NCBI GenBank assembly: GCA_015065395.1
Contig: SVQJ01000046.1
Location: 1 to 10,842 of the forward strand
Length of the DNA: 10,842 nt
Direction of reading: 5' to 3'
DNA from: Oscillospiraceae bacterium
GTDB taxonomy: Bacteria > Bacillota > Clostridia > Oscillospirales > CAG-272
Position numbers and translations under genes: made by a program. The notes beneath the pieces are model-generated. The model was not told the origin of the DNA. It worked only from the letters and a program-made list of their open reading frames with translations, and did no database searches. This document shows, in pieces, positions 1 to 6,287 of this stretch (position 1 is the stretch's first letter; each line of letters starts with the position of its first letter).

Positions 1-1521
1 ACAATCATGGCTGCCGGCGAAAAGTTCGTGGGCGGCAAGTACTACCGCGTGTTTATGGACGTGAATCTGCTGGATGGCCTGAATGGCAACGGGTACAAGT
101 TCCCCGTCACCACCGCCGACGGCACCGTCCAACCCGACGTGGTTGCCACCGTCAACGGCAGCCCTGCCGTCGTCGAAAAGGCCTATGACCAAGACCCCGA
201 GGAGGTCATCACCGTTTATTTCGATTTCGGCAAGTGCAACGACTACATCATTGAGGAGATCACAATCGTGGACGTGGTCGCCCCCGTGGCAGGCCAGCAC
301 CCCACCTACACCGTCAATATGTTCGGCACCGGCTATCACGTGGATACCACCAAGAATTCCTATGAGGACATTTATTGGAAGAATCCTCCCGAGAAGTGGT
401 ATTACGTCAAGAACGGCGTTTCCTGGTGGGACGTCACCGATGGCGGTTACGATTACGTCTACGAAAATGACGTGTTCCTGCCCGGTCATCAGTATCAGTG
501 TGAGATCTACGTCCACACCGACGACGGCTACGAGTTTGTGATGGATATATACGCCGATCCCGAGATTTGGCCCACCGTCACCGTCAACGGCAATCCCGGC
601 AAGTTTACCTTCAATTCCTTCTCCGGCCTGCAATTCCGGCAGGAGGTGGCCTACACCTTCACCTGTGAGGAGAACGTGGTGGACCGCATCGTGGTGGACG
701 GTATTACCGCTCCAAAAAAGGGTCAGGCCCCCGATTATTCCCCCATTCTGGGTAATGCCGACCTGTATCAGCTTGATACCTCCTACGGTCTGAACGGCAC
801 CGGCATCTATTGGTACGACTGCGAGGGCAGACAGCTTGAGGCGGGCGAAGTCTTCGGCGATGCAGGCCCCTACCGCATGGCGATCAAGTTTGTGCCTGTT
901 AACGAAGACGGTGCACCTCTTTGCACCTTTGCCAATGACGTGGACGTGATGATCAACGGCAAGTACGTCACCCCTTACGGCGACTGGGACGACATTATGG
1001 TGGGCAGCGGCGCTGTGTGGGCGTTCTACACCTTCCGTAATGCCACATCTGCGCCTGAAGCAGGATACCTGATCCAAGGTACCGTTACAAGCGAGGATGG
1101 CTCCGGAAAAAGTGCAAAAATTGAGCTTTTGTCAGGTAACAGCGTAATAGACGCTAAGGAGCTGGAAGGAGATTCGGCTTATTATCTGATGAGTAATATC
1201 CCTGTCGGAACGTATACGCTGAAGGTTACAATGGCGGGATATATAACACATACCGCAGTGATCGAGGTTTCAAACGGAAATATAACCCTCGATATTGAAA
1301 TGAAAAAGAAGCCCGAGGGTGTTCTTTTGGGCGATGTTAATCAGGATGGTGTGGTAAATGCCAAGGATTCAAATCTTTTGAAGAGAGTGATCTCGGGACA
1401 GATCGAATTTGAAAAGGGTACGGATGAATTTATAGCCGCCGACGTTGATTTCGACGCAAGTATATCTGCTAAAGACTCAAATATCCTCACCCGTGTCCTT
1501 TCCGGAATGATAGAGCTTTAA
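1..1521 (+). CDS. Dockerin-containing repeat protein, 5' end missing
   Basis: The frame is open from base 1, and the first Met (base 7) has no Shine-Dalgarno site, so this is the C-terminal part of a longer gene. Numbering from that Met: three diverged repeats (about 3-135, 152-275, 279-343), each with a G-x-x-Y opening, a VNG or ING motif (49-51, 193-195, 316-318) and, in the first two, an AP..GQ.P.Y closing segment. A beta-rich carboxypeptidase-regulatory/CnaB-like domain follows (about 353-434). Residues 442-504 are a type I dockerin with two calcium loops, starting DVNQDG (443) and DVDFDA (479), with ligands D-N-D-N-D and D-D-D-S-D and KDSN after each loop. Dockerins bind cohesins on scaffoldins or cell-surface proteins, so the product is probably extracellular. 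Any catalytic domain lies outside the window. Bases 1 to ~1050 are much richer in G/C-ending codons than the remainder, suggesting a chimera. The dockerin call is strong; overall function is unknown. Confidence 0.85.
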   Translation, partial: TIMAAGEKFVGGKYYRVFMDVNLLDGLNGNGYKFPVTTADGTVQPDVVATVNGSPAVVEKAYDQDPEEVITVYFDFGKCNDYIIEEITIVDVVAPVAGQHPTYTVNMFGTGYHVDTTKNSYEDIYWKNPPEKWYYVKNGVSWWDVTDGGYDYVYENDVFLPGHQYQCEIYVHTDDGYEFVMDIYADPEIWPTVTVNGNPGKFTFNSFSGLQFRQEVAYTFTCEENVVDRIVVDGITAPKKGQAPDYSPILGNADLYQLDTSYGLNGTGIYWYDCEGRQLEAGEVFGDAGPYRMAIKFVPVNEDGAPLCTFANDVDVMINGKYVTPYGDWDDIMVGSGAVWAFYTFRNATSAPEAGYLIQGTVTSEDGSGKSAKIELLSGNSVIDAKELEGDSAYYLMSNIPVGTYTLKVTMAGYITHTAVIEVSNGNITLDIEMKKKPEGVLLGDVNQDGVVNAKDSNLLKRVISGQIEFEKGTDEFIAADVDFDASISAKDSNILTRVLSGMIEL

Positions 1522-1549
1522 GATAGGTTTTATTTGAAAAATAAAAAAT

Positions 1550-1574
1550 GAAAGGGGCTGTAATGGCCCCTTTC
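1550..1574 (+). terminator. Terminator-like hairpin after the dockerin gene
   Basis: A perfect 9-bp stem (GAAAGGGGC, 1550-1558, with GCCCCTTTC, 1566-1574) and a 7-nt loop lie 29 bp after the stop codon. It is followed by a weakly T-rich tail (TAATTCTTAT). The stem is strong and the U-tract poor, so termination may be partial. Confidence 0.7.
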
Positions 1575-1610
1575 TAATTCTTATCTGACGGGAGATGAAG
1601 ATATTTTCTC

Positions 1611-1864
1611 GTTCTTTCCTTGAAAGGAAAGAACCAAAGGAACTTTAAGAAGACAAGCGATGGCGAAAAGGCAAAAAGGCCCTAAAAAGAGGAAGAAACA
1701 CCAAAATGAGCTCGTTCATTTTGGCGTTTCTCCCTCTTTTTAGGTTTGGGCACCTTCGGTGCCTTAGCCAAAGCAGGGTTCTGCTTTGGCGACGCCTTTT
1801 GCCTTGCAAGCCTTGGCTAAACCCATTATTAAAGTTTTTTGCCAAGCTTTTTTTCAAAAAAAGC
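1611..1864. repeat. Palindrome-bounded non-coding element (MITE-like or structured RNA)
   Basis: This gene-free stretch is almost entirely inverted repeats. The left end is a 10-bp palindrome (1611-1620 with 1625-1634). The right end is a 9-bp palindrome (1846-1854 with 1856-1864). Just inside them AACTTTAA (1641-1648) pairs with TTAAAGTT (1829-1836). In the middle are three successive hairpins: 1681-1744 (29-nt arms), 1749-1763 (GGCACC-TTC-GGTGCC) and 1767-1790 (10-bp stem, 4-nt loop). The whole could fold as a cloverleaf-like structure. Short open frames across it are inconsistent with coding because they only read through palindromes. Candidates are a non-autonomous mobile element or a structured 3' region between convergent genes. 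No target-site duplication is evident. Confidence 0.6.
1681..1744. repeat. Long hairpin with AAAATGA-type core (copy 1)
   Basis: Arms 1681-1709 and 1716-1744 (29 nt) pair with only two mismatches around a 6-nt loop (GCTCGT). The central 20 nt fit AAAATGARCTCGKTCATTTT, shared with the hairpin at 4664-4730, although the outer arms of the two are unrelated. Both mismatches are A opposite C on the + strand and would be G-U pairs in RNA made from the - strand. Confidence 0.75.
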
Positions 1865-1902
1865 GACCGTTTCTTCCCGTCAAACCGAGATTTAACGTGC
1901 AG

Positions 1903-1929
1903 AAAAAAACCGCCGTGCGGCGGTTTTTT
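1903..1929 (-). terminator. Rho-independent terminator of fucI
   Basis: GC stem CCGCC/GGCGG (1910-1914 with 1919-1923) has a 4-nt loop and is flanked by an A-run on the left and six T on the right. On the - strand it therefore reads as a GC stem followed by a U-run, directly after the fucI stop. The A/T flanks make it symmetrical, so it may also stop transcription coming from the dockerin side. Confidence 0.85.
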
Positions 1930-1942
1930 CTGTATATAATGA

Positions 1943-3739
1943 TTATTTCTTATACATAGGGCCGTATGCTGCGCAAGCGCGGTAATCCTGACCCTCTTTA
2001 TCCATGCCGAATGCGTTAAAGGAAGCAGGACGGAAGATGTCCTCTTCGGGAACGTTATGCATGGAAACGGGGATGCGGAGCATGGAGCACATTGTGATAA
2101 GGTCTGCGCCGATATGTCCGTAGCTGATAGCGCCGTGGTTTGCGCCCCAGTTGTTCATAACGTCGTATGCGCTCTTGAACGCGCCCTTGCCTGTAAGTCT
2201 GGGTGCGAACCAGGTGCAGGGCCATGTGTAGTCGGTTCTCTTCCAAAGGGTATCGCAAACGTCCTCGGGGAGAGCAACTGTCCAGCCCTCTGCAATCTGG
2301 AGAACGGGGCCGAGACCCTGAACAAGATTCAGGCGGATCATAGTAACGGGCATCTCAGCATCGGTATAGAAGCGGGAGGAATATCCGCCGCCTCTGAAGT
2401 ATCCCAGGTCAGCGTAGTTCCATGTGCAGTTTGCCATAACTGTGTCGCAGTCGGCATCGGTCATCTCGTACCAAGGCTTCATAACTGCGTTTCCGTTTTC
2501 GTCCTTAACGTTACCGCAGGCATCGAGGCAGCAAGCGCCGGAGTTGATAAGGTGGATGATACCGTCAGCCTCCTTAGCCTTGCCTTCCATCTCATAGCCG
2601 CAAACTCTCTTAACAGCCTCGGGGCTCCAGTATGTACGAACGTCTGCGAACATTTGGGCACGGTTTGTGAGCAGCTTCATAAAGAGCATACCAAGGCCGT
2701 TGAGAACGTCATTCTCGGTTGCCAGGATATAGGGCTCACGTGCGCCGTTCCAGTCAAAGGAGGTATTGAGAAGAGCCTCGGGATAGTCGCAGTTGGGATA
2801 GAAGTCAGTCCACTGTCTCTGACCCTGGAAGCCTGCCGCGATAGCGTTATGGCCGACCATTTCTTCCTCACAGCCCTCGGGGAGGTTCTTGTTGCCGTTC
2901 ATAAGGTCCTTGATGATAACCATCATCTTAACAACGAATTCCCAGTCAGAGTCCTTCTGCTCGCGGCTTCTCTGCATATCGGCAGGGTTCTTGTCGAAGC
3001 CCTCGATGCACTTAGCCTTTGTCCATGCAAGAGCCTTTTCGTACTCTGCGTGATCGTAGATGCCCTCAGTCATACGGCGGATGATCTCCACCTCATCAAC
3101 GGATTCAACTCTCATGCCAAGGTATTCCTCGATAAAGGAGGAATCGATGATGGAGCCGCCGATGCCCATGCAGATAGAGCCGATCTGGAGATAGGATTTG
3201 CCGCGCATGGTAGCGCAGGCAATAGCTGCACGGCCGAAGCGGAGGATCTTTTCCTGAACGTCTGCGGGGATCTCCGTATCGTCAAGGTCCTGAACCTCGT
3301 GTCCGTAGATACCGAATGCGGGAAGACCCTTCTGCGCGTGGGTCGCAAGAACGCTTGCAAGATAAACCGCGCCGGGGCGCTCGGTTCCGTTAAAGCCCCA
3401 CACTGCCTTGATGGTATTTCTGTCCATATCCATGGTCTCCATGCCGTAGCACCAGCAGGGAGTGACGGTGAGGGTAATATCAACGCCCTCTCTCTTGAAT
3501 TTTTCAGCGCAGGCAGCAGCTTCACCCACACGGCCGATGGTGGTGTCTGCTATAATTACCTTAACAGGCTCGCCGTTTGAATACTTAAGATTTTCGCTGA
3601 GGAGCTTTGCCGCGCTCTTTGCCATATTCATTGTCTGAACCTCGAGGGATTCGCGAACCTTCAGGGGGCCGCGGCGTCCGTCGATCGTGGGTCTGATACC
3701 TATAACGGGGTATGCACCCACAAGTCTGTTTTCTGCCAT
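1943..3739 (-). CDS. fucI: L-fucose isomerase
   Basis: Interconverts L-fucose and L-fuculose (also D-arabinose and D-ribulose), the first cytoplasmic step of L-fucose catabolism; the family is Mn2+-dependent. The protein aligns in memory from end to end with E. coli FucI, including IGIRP.IDGRR, VTPCWCYG, WGFNGTERPGAVYL, IAAGFQGQRQWTDFYPN, FADVRTYWSPEA, FRGGGYSSRF, LTGKGAF and WGANHG. The metal/active-site Glu (in ATEND), Asp (in ADVRT) and His (in GANHG), equivalent to E. coli E337, D361 and H528, are all present. The start is set at base 3739 (598 aa): AAAGG lies 9 nt upstream, whereas the in-frame ATG at 3748 abuts that site directly. It is flanked by its own promoter and terminator and no fuculokinase, aldolase, permease or regulator gene is in the window, so it appears monocistronic. 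Likely role is use of fucose from host mucin or plant glycans. Confidence 0.97.
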   Translation of the reverse strand: MAENRLVGAYPVIGIRPTIDGRRGPLKVRESLEVQTMNMAKSAAKLLSENLKYSNGEPVKVIIADTTIGRVGEAAACAEKFKREGVDITLTVTPCWCYGMETMDMDRNTIKAVWGFNGTERPGAVYLASVLATHAQKGLPAFGIYGHEVQDLDDTEIPADVQEKILRFGRAAIACATMRGKSYLQIGSICMGIGGSIIDSSFIEEYLGMRVESVDEVEIIRRMTEGIYDHAEYEKALAWTKAKCIEGFDKNPADMQRSREQKDSDWEFVVKMMVIIKDLMNGNKNLPEGCEEEMVGHNAIAAGFQGQRQWTDFYPNCDYPEALLNTSFDWNGAREPYILATENDVLNGLGMLFMKLLTNRAQMFADVRTYWSPEAVKRVCGYEMEGKAKEADGIIHLINSGACCLDACGNVKDENGNAVMKPWYEMTDADCDTVMANCTWNYADLGYFRGGGYSSRFYTDAEMPVTMIRLNLVQGLGPVLQIAEGWTVALPEDVCDTLWKRTDYTWPCTWFAPRLTGKGAFKSAYDVMNNWGANHGAISYGHIGADLITMCSMLRIPVSMHNVPEEDIFRPASFNAFGMDKEGQDYRACAAYGPMYKK

Positions 3740-3779
3740 AATAATCATCCTTTCAGAAAAAATATTTTTTCATAGGTTA

Positions 3780-3808
3780 ATCATACCACATATTGCACAG
3801 CAATTCAA
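3780..3808 (-). promoter_or_regulatory. Sigma-A promoter of fucI
   Basis: Read on the - strand: -35 TTGAAT (3808-3803), 17-bp spacer, -10 TATGAT (3785-3780). Transcription would start near 3773 and leave a leader of about 35 nt. A 16-bp perfect palindrome (GAAAAAATATTTTTTC, 3756-3771) lies just inside the leader and could be an operator. Confidence 0.75.
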
Positions 3809-3867
3809 GAACGGGTGAGAGATTTTTTGTCTGCATGATAAAATCTTTTTTGTTTACAGTTTGTTTA

Positions 3868-3896
3868 TTGAAAAAATGTTAACATATCATTAAAAT
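3868..3896 (+). promoter_or_regulatory. Sigma-A promoter of the thioesterase gene
   Basis: -35 TTGAAA (3868-3873), 17-bp spacer, -10 TAAAAT (3891-3896). It is divergent from the fucI promoter, with about 60 bp between the two -35 boxes. A 10-bp palindrome ATGTTAACAT (3876-3885) sits inside the spacer. Confidence 0.7.
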
Positions 3897-3934
3897 TGAT
3901 TCAGCTTGAAAATGAAATCTGTCAGAGGTAATAT

Positions 3935-4657
3935 ATGAAGTGGTCAGGAACCTACAAGGTGAACGCGCATGACACCGATCTGAATAATATCGTAAGCCTT
4001 ACAGGCCTTCTCCGTTATATGCAGGACAGCGCAAACTGTCAGATGGAGGAGCAGGGGCCTTCCTATAATGAATTGCAGGAGAGAGGACTTGCATTTGTTC
4101 TTTCGCGTATAAAGCTGAGTGTTTATCATCCTGTATACTCCCACGATATTATTGATGTGGAGAGCTGGGCGTGCGAATCCAGCGGCGTGTCCTTCAACCG
4201 GTGTTACTGTATAAGAAAAAACGGCGAGATAGTGGCGGAGGCATACAGCGTTTGGGCGCTTCTTGATGTTAAGGCACACAAGCTTGTCCGTGTTTCCGAT
4301 TTTGAGAATTCCTACGGGATGGATAATCCCGTTGAGCTTGATATGGCAAAGCGTTTTCGCTTGCCTGCCCGGTATCCTCTGAATCTCGTGGGTGAAAGGG
4401 TGGTTGAATATCAGGACGTGGATATGAACTGCCACATAAACAATACGAGATACGGAGATATCCTTTGCGGATATATTCCGAAAATGGAAGGGCAGAGAGT
4501 TATCAAATTTGAGATAAACTATGTTTCCGAAGCACCTCTCGGAGAAACTCTGAAGGTTTATATGGGAAGCGACGGAGACGGCACCTATTATTTCCGCACT
4601 CAAAGAGATGGCGCAAAGACAAATATTGAAGCGGAGATCATGATGGAAGCGATATGA
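3935..4657 (+). CDS. Acyl-ACP thioesterase (FatA/FatB-like, double hotdog)
   Basis: Hydrolyses fatty acyl-acyl carrier protein to release free fatty acids, acting in the cytoplasm at the end of fatty-acid synthesis. At 240 aa it has the usual bacterial length: an N-terminal hotdog domain (about 1-125, with LLRYMQDSA near 25 and the RI/W strand pattern) and a C-terminal hotdog (about 150-238). The catalytic signature is DVDMNCHINNTRY at 161-173, giving Asp163, Asn165 and His167 in the D-x-N-x-H arrangement known from plant FatB enzymes. The start has AGAGG 6 nt upstream. It is alone in its transcription unit, with its own promoter and a long hairpin 6 bp past the stop. Chain-length preference cannot be read from the sequence. 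The low-sequence-identity hotdog fold leaves a small chance of an acyl-CoA substrate. Confidence 0.9.
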   Translation: MKWSGTYKVNAHDTDLNNIVSLTGLLRYMQDSANCQMEEQGPSYNELQERGLAFVLSRIKLSVYHPVYSHDIIDVESWACESSGVSFNRCYCIRKNGEIVAEAYSVWALLDVKAHKLVRVSDFENSYGMDNPVELDMAKRFRLPARYPLNLVGERVVEYQDVDMNCHINNTRYGDILCGYIPKMEGQRVIKFEINYVSEAPLGETLKVYMGSDGDGTYYFRTQRDGAKTNIEAEIMMEAI

Positions 4658-4659
4658 AG

Positions 4660-4732
4660 GCAAAAACGTCCCGCTAATAGATTTGCAAAATGAACTCGGT
4701 CATTTTTGCAAATCTATTAGCGGGACGTTTGC
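4660..4732. terminator. Very long hairpin between convergent genes (core copy 2)
   Basis: Arms 4664-4693 and 4700-4730 pair over 30 bp with a single bulged T and a 6-nt loop (ACTCGG). GC/GC at 4660-4661 and 4731-4732 can extend the stem past an A/T length mismatch. It begins a few bases after the thioesterase stop and ends just before the 3' end of the opposing gene at 4740, so a bidirectional terminator or 3'-end stabiliser is likely. There is no clear U-run after it. The centre is the same AAAATGARCTCGKTCATTTT core as in the hairpin at 1681-1744, apart from one extra T. Confidence 0.75.
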
Positions 4733-4739
4733 TGTTCGC

Positions 4740-5354
4740 TTATTTCTCATTATTGAATCTTGCCACGGCGCAGAGATAGTCTGCAAATTTTCCTTCTGCC
4801 TCTATGATTATGATAACGCGCTTTCCAAGCACCTTTGCCGTGAGCAAAAGCTGATCTGCTCCCACCATATTTACAAGATATTTATACGTAGGCATTTTAC
4901 CGATCTTTTTCAGAGCTTCCTTTTTTTCTTTCTTGTCATTGGGAAGCCTTTGGCAGCTTTCTATCTCGGAAAGGCGCACTATGCATTCAAAATATTCGTT
5001 TCGCCTTCCTTGCTTTCGGTTGATGCAAAGCTCCAGCGCCTCGGGGGGCATAGCGGTTATGGGCAGGCCTTTGACCTCGCCGCCCTCCTTCACCGTTTCC
5101 TCCTCGCTGTCCTCGTTGTGCAGGCTTTTCTTTGGCTTTGCCGCAATTCTGATTTGGTATTCAAAGGTGGTGAATTTGTATCTGACCAGCACATATATCA
5201 TTGCAACGAATATGAAAAGCCCAACGGATTGCAAGATCCCCTTGCCGGGGATCATTTCTATTGCGGAAAAGCCTACCGCCACCGTTGCGCACAAAAAAAG
5301 TGCAAGGATCGTAACATCTGCGGCTTTGTTCTTTTGTTTCGGTATATAATTCAT
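4740..5354 (-). CDS. Two-TM membrane protein of unknown function
   Basis: I do not recognise this 204-aa protein. Two hydrophobic segments (about 12-32 and 38-58), separated by a short turn with Pro and Gly, form a hairpin anchor. An acidic, flexible linker (about 75-95, EDSEEE) leads to a soluble C-terminal region (about 96-204) with a Lys/Glu-rich stretch (140-152) and a hydrophobic strand VIIIIEAEGKF (180-190). The RYKFTTFEYQIR segment right after the second TM recalls membrane-attached PH-like domains, but this is only a guess. Start: AGAGG lies 6 nt upstream of the ATG. The rpmF terminator ends about 30 bp before the start and no good promoter lies between, so expression may depend on read-through. 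This strand is preferred over the overlapping + strand frame because it has an RBS, a coherent membrane topology and ordinary amino-acid usage. Confidence 0.75.
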   Translation of the reverse strand: MNYIPKQKNKAADVTILALFLCATVAVGFSAIEMIPGKGILQSVGLFIFVAMIYVLVRYKFTTFEYQIRIAAKPKKSLHNEDSEEETVKEGGEVKGLPITAMPPEALELCINRKQGRRNEYFECIVRLSEIESCQRLPNDKKEKKEALKKIGKMPTYKYLVNMVGADQLLLTAKVLGKRVIIIIEAEGKFADYLCAVARFNNEK

Positions 5355-5382
5355 TGTCTGCCTCTGCCTTCACTTATATTGA

Positions 5383-5410
5383 AAAAATGGGAGCCATAGC
5401 TCCCATTTTT
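5383..5410 (-). terminator. Terminator of the yceD-rpmF operon
   Basis: A perfect 12-bp stem (5383-5394 with 5399-5410) with CATA loop. On the - strand it reads as a GC-rich stem ending in a U-run, about 25 nt after the rpmF stop. Confidence 0.85.
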
Positions 5411-5435
5411 GCATTTTCCGTAACACGAAATAAGC

Positions 5436-5621
5436 TTATGCCTCTTCCTTTGCGATAACCTGCTTGCCGTTGTACTGGCCGCAAGCGCTGCAAACTCTGT
5501 GAGAGAGATTATACTCACCACAGTTGGGGCACTTTACCATGCCGGGCATGGACAGCTTCCAAACATTGGAACGTCTCTTGTCTCTGCGAGCCTTGGATAC
5601 TTTTCTCTTCGGTACTGCCAT
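5436..5621 (-). CDS. rpmF: 50S ribosomal protein L32
   Basis: Structural protein of the large ribosomal subunit. The 61-aa product starts MAVPKRKVSKARRDKRRSN, the hallmark of bacterial L32, with a basic N-terminus and a zinc-ribbon formed by Cys31, Cys34, Cys44 and Cys47 (CPNC...CSAC), so it is the zinc-binding C+ form. The ATG at 5621 is chosen; it has a full AAGGAGGTG Shine-Dalgarno upstream, and an in-frame GTG 9 bp further upstream overlaps that region and would add three residues not seen in L32. It lies 63 bp after yceD, the standard arrangement, with a terminator behind it and an internal promoter ahead of it. Confidence 0.98.
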   Translation of the reverse strand: MAVPKRKVSKARRDKRRSNVWKLSMPGMVKCPNCGEYNLSHRVCSACGQYNGKQVIAKEEA

Positions 5622-5675
5622 TTGAAACACACCTCCTTGAAGACATTAAAGGTAAATTAAAAATCATCACATAGT

Positions 5676-5704
5676 ATTATAACACTACTTGTCCATATTT
5701 TCAA
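5676..5704 (-). promoter_or_regulatory. Internal promoter for rpmF
   Basis: On the - strand: -35 TTGAAA (5704-5699), 17-bp spacer, -10 TATAAT (5681-5676). The -35 lies in the last codons of yceD, and the start would fall near 5669, about 48 nt before rpmF. An rpmF promoter inside the preceding yceD-type gene is also known in E. coli. Confidence 0.7.
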
Positions 5705-6212
5705 GTAGTTTTTTGAAAGTTTCCAGCCTGGGATCCATTTCTTTTTCTTTTTTGCAGGTGCAACCGCCTGAAATGGGCTTTCCGCAGTCGGAACAAAGAC
5801 CTTCACATTCTTCTGAGCAGAGGTGATAAATAGGAAGCTCGAGAGACAGCTCTTCTATTATTTCTCTGTCAAAATCGATGCCGCCTTCCTTAACCACAAG
5901 CAATTCATCCTCGTCCAGACCATCGACCCCCGTGGAATTAAGGGTTACGATTCGAGAAAAGTCGAACTCGGAAATATCGCTGAGGGGAGCAAGGCATCTG
6001 TCACAAACCGTGTCGTAAGGCGCTCTTATGCGTGCCTTGAGCGTCATATACCCGTCATTGTCCGTGATCCTTCCCACAACCTCTATATCACCGCCAAGGC
6101 TTATATCCTCAGGAAGATCGCAGGCATCGGGAACCTCATTTACATCGACATTAAAGTTAAAGTCTATAGCAGGCACTCTTCTGTTCAGAAGGGGAGTAAG
6201 ATCAAGCTTCAT
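5685..6212 (-). CDS. yceD: YceD / DUF177 family protein
   Basis: Small protein of the DUF177 (YceD) family, linked in bacteria and plants to 23S rRNA accumulation and large-subunit biogenesis. The exact biochemical role is unsettled. The 175-aa length is typical. The family CDRCL motif sits near residue 88-92, and the C-terminal cysteine-rich stretch (CSEECEGLCSDCG...CTC, about 131-152) suggests metal binding. The ATG at 6212 is chosen because AAGGA lies 9 nt upstream; the in-frame TTG at 6218 would be only 3 nt from it. It is followed directly by rpmF, the conserved partner. The leader, of about 65-70 nt from a perfect-consensus promoter, contains a GCAGGC/GCCTGC stem (6274-6279 and 6245-6250). 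Confidence 0.93.
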   Translation of the reverse strand: MKLDLTPLLNRRVPAIDFNFNVDVNEVPDACDLPEDISLGGDIEVVGRITDNDGYMTLKARIRAPYDTVCDRCLAPLSDISEFDFSRIVTLNSTGVDGLDEDELLVVKEGGIDFDREIIEELSLELPIYHLCSEECEGLCSDCGKPISGGCTCKKEKEMDPRLETFKKLLENMDK

Positions 6213-6287
6213 AATCAAGCTTCCTTTCTTAAAAGAACTGGAAAGCAGGCGAAACCATACCTTATTTCACCATGCCTGCATTTGAAT

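Noticed and set aside
83..541. 152-codon open frame inside the dockerin gene
   Set aside because: Its Ser/Thr/Pro-rich translation is what a +1 shift of a C-ending-codon gene gives; the main frame has clear repeats.
1..1521. Evidence of a cellulosome
   Set aside because: A single dockerin without any cohesin or scaffoldin gene in view does not establish a cellulosome; dockerins also occur on scattered surface proteins.
1645..1939. Short open frames on both strands (70 and 77 codons)
   Set aside because: They read through the palindromes of the 1.6-1.86 kb element and have no ribosome sites; their near-mirror translations come from the inverted repeat.
2057..3580. 507-codon open frame on the + strand, antisense to fucI
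   Set aside because: fucI is certain from homology and the antisense translation has no recognisable domain. Long antisense open frames are common opposite codon-biased genes.
3935..4657. Cys166 next to the catalytic His of the thioesterase as an active-site anomaly
   Set aside because: The residue between Asn and His is variable in the family (for example Q in plant FatB), so this is not a lost or altered catalytic residue.
3944..4663. 239-codon open frame on the - strand, antisense to the thioesterase
   Set aside because: The sense product has the D-x-N-x-H catalytic motif, RBS and promoter; the antisense frame begins inside the hairpin.
4683..5399. 238-codon open frame on the + strand opposite the two-TM protein
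   Set aside because: It starts inside the long hairpin, lacks a ribosome site, runs through the rpmF terminator and has an irregular Phe/Leu/Cys-rich composition. The - strand gene has an RBS and a sensible membrane topology. This is the least secure of these rejections, because neither product is recognised.
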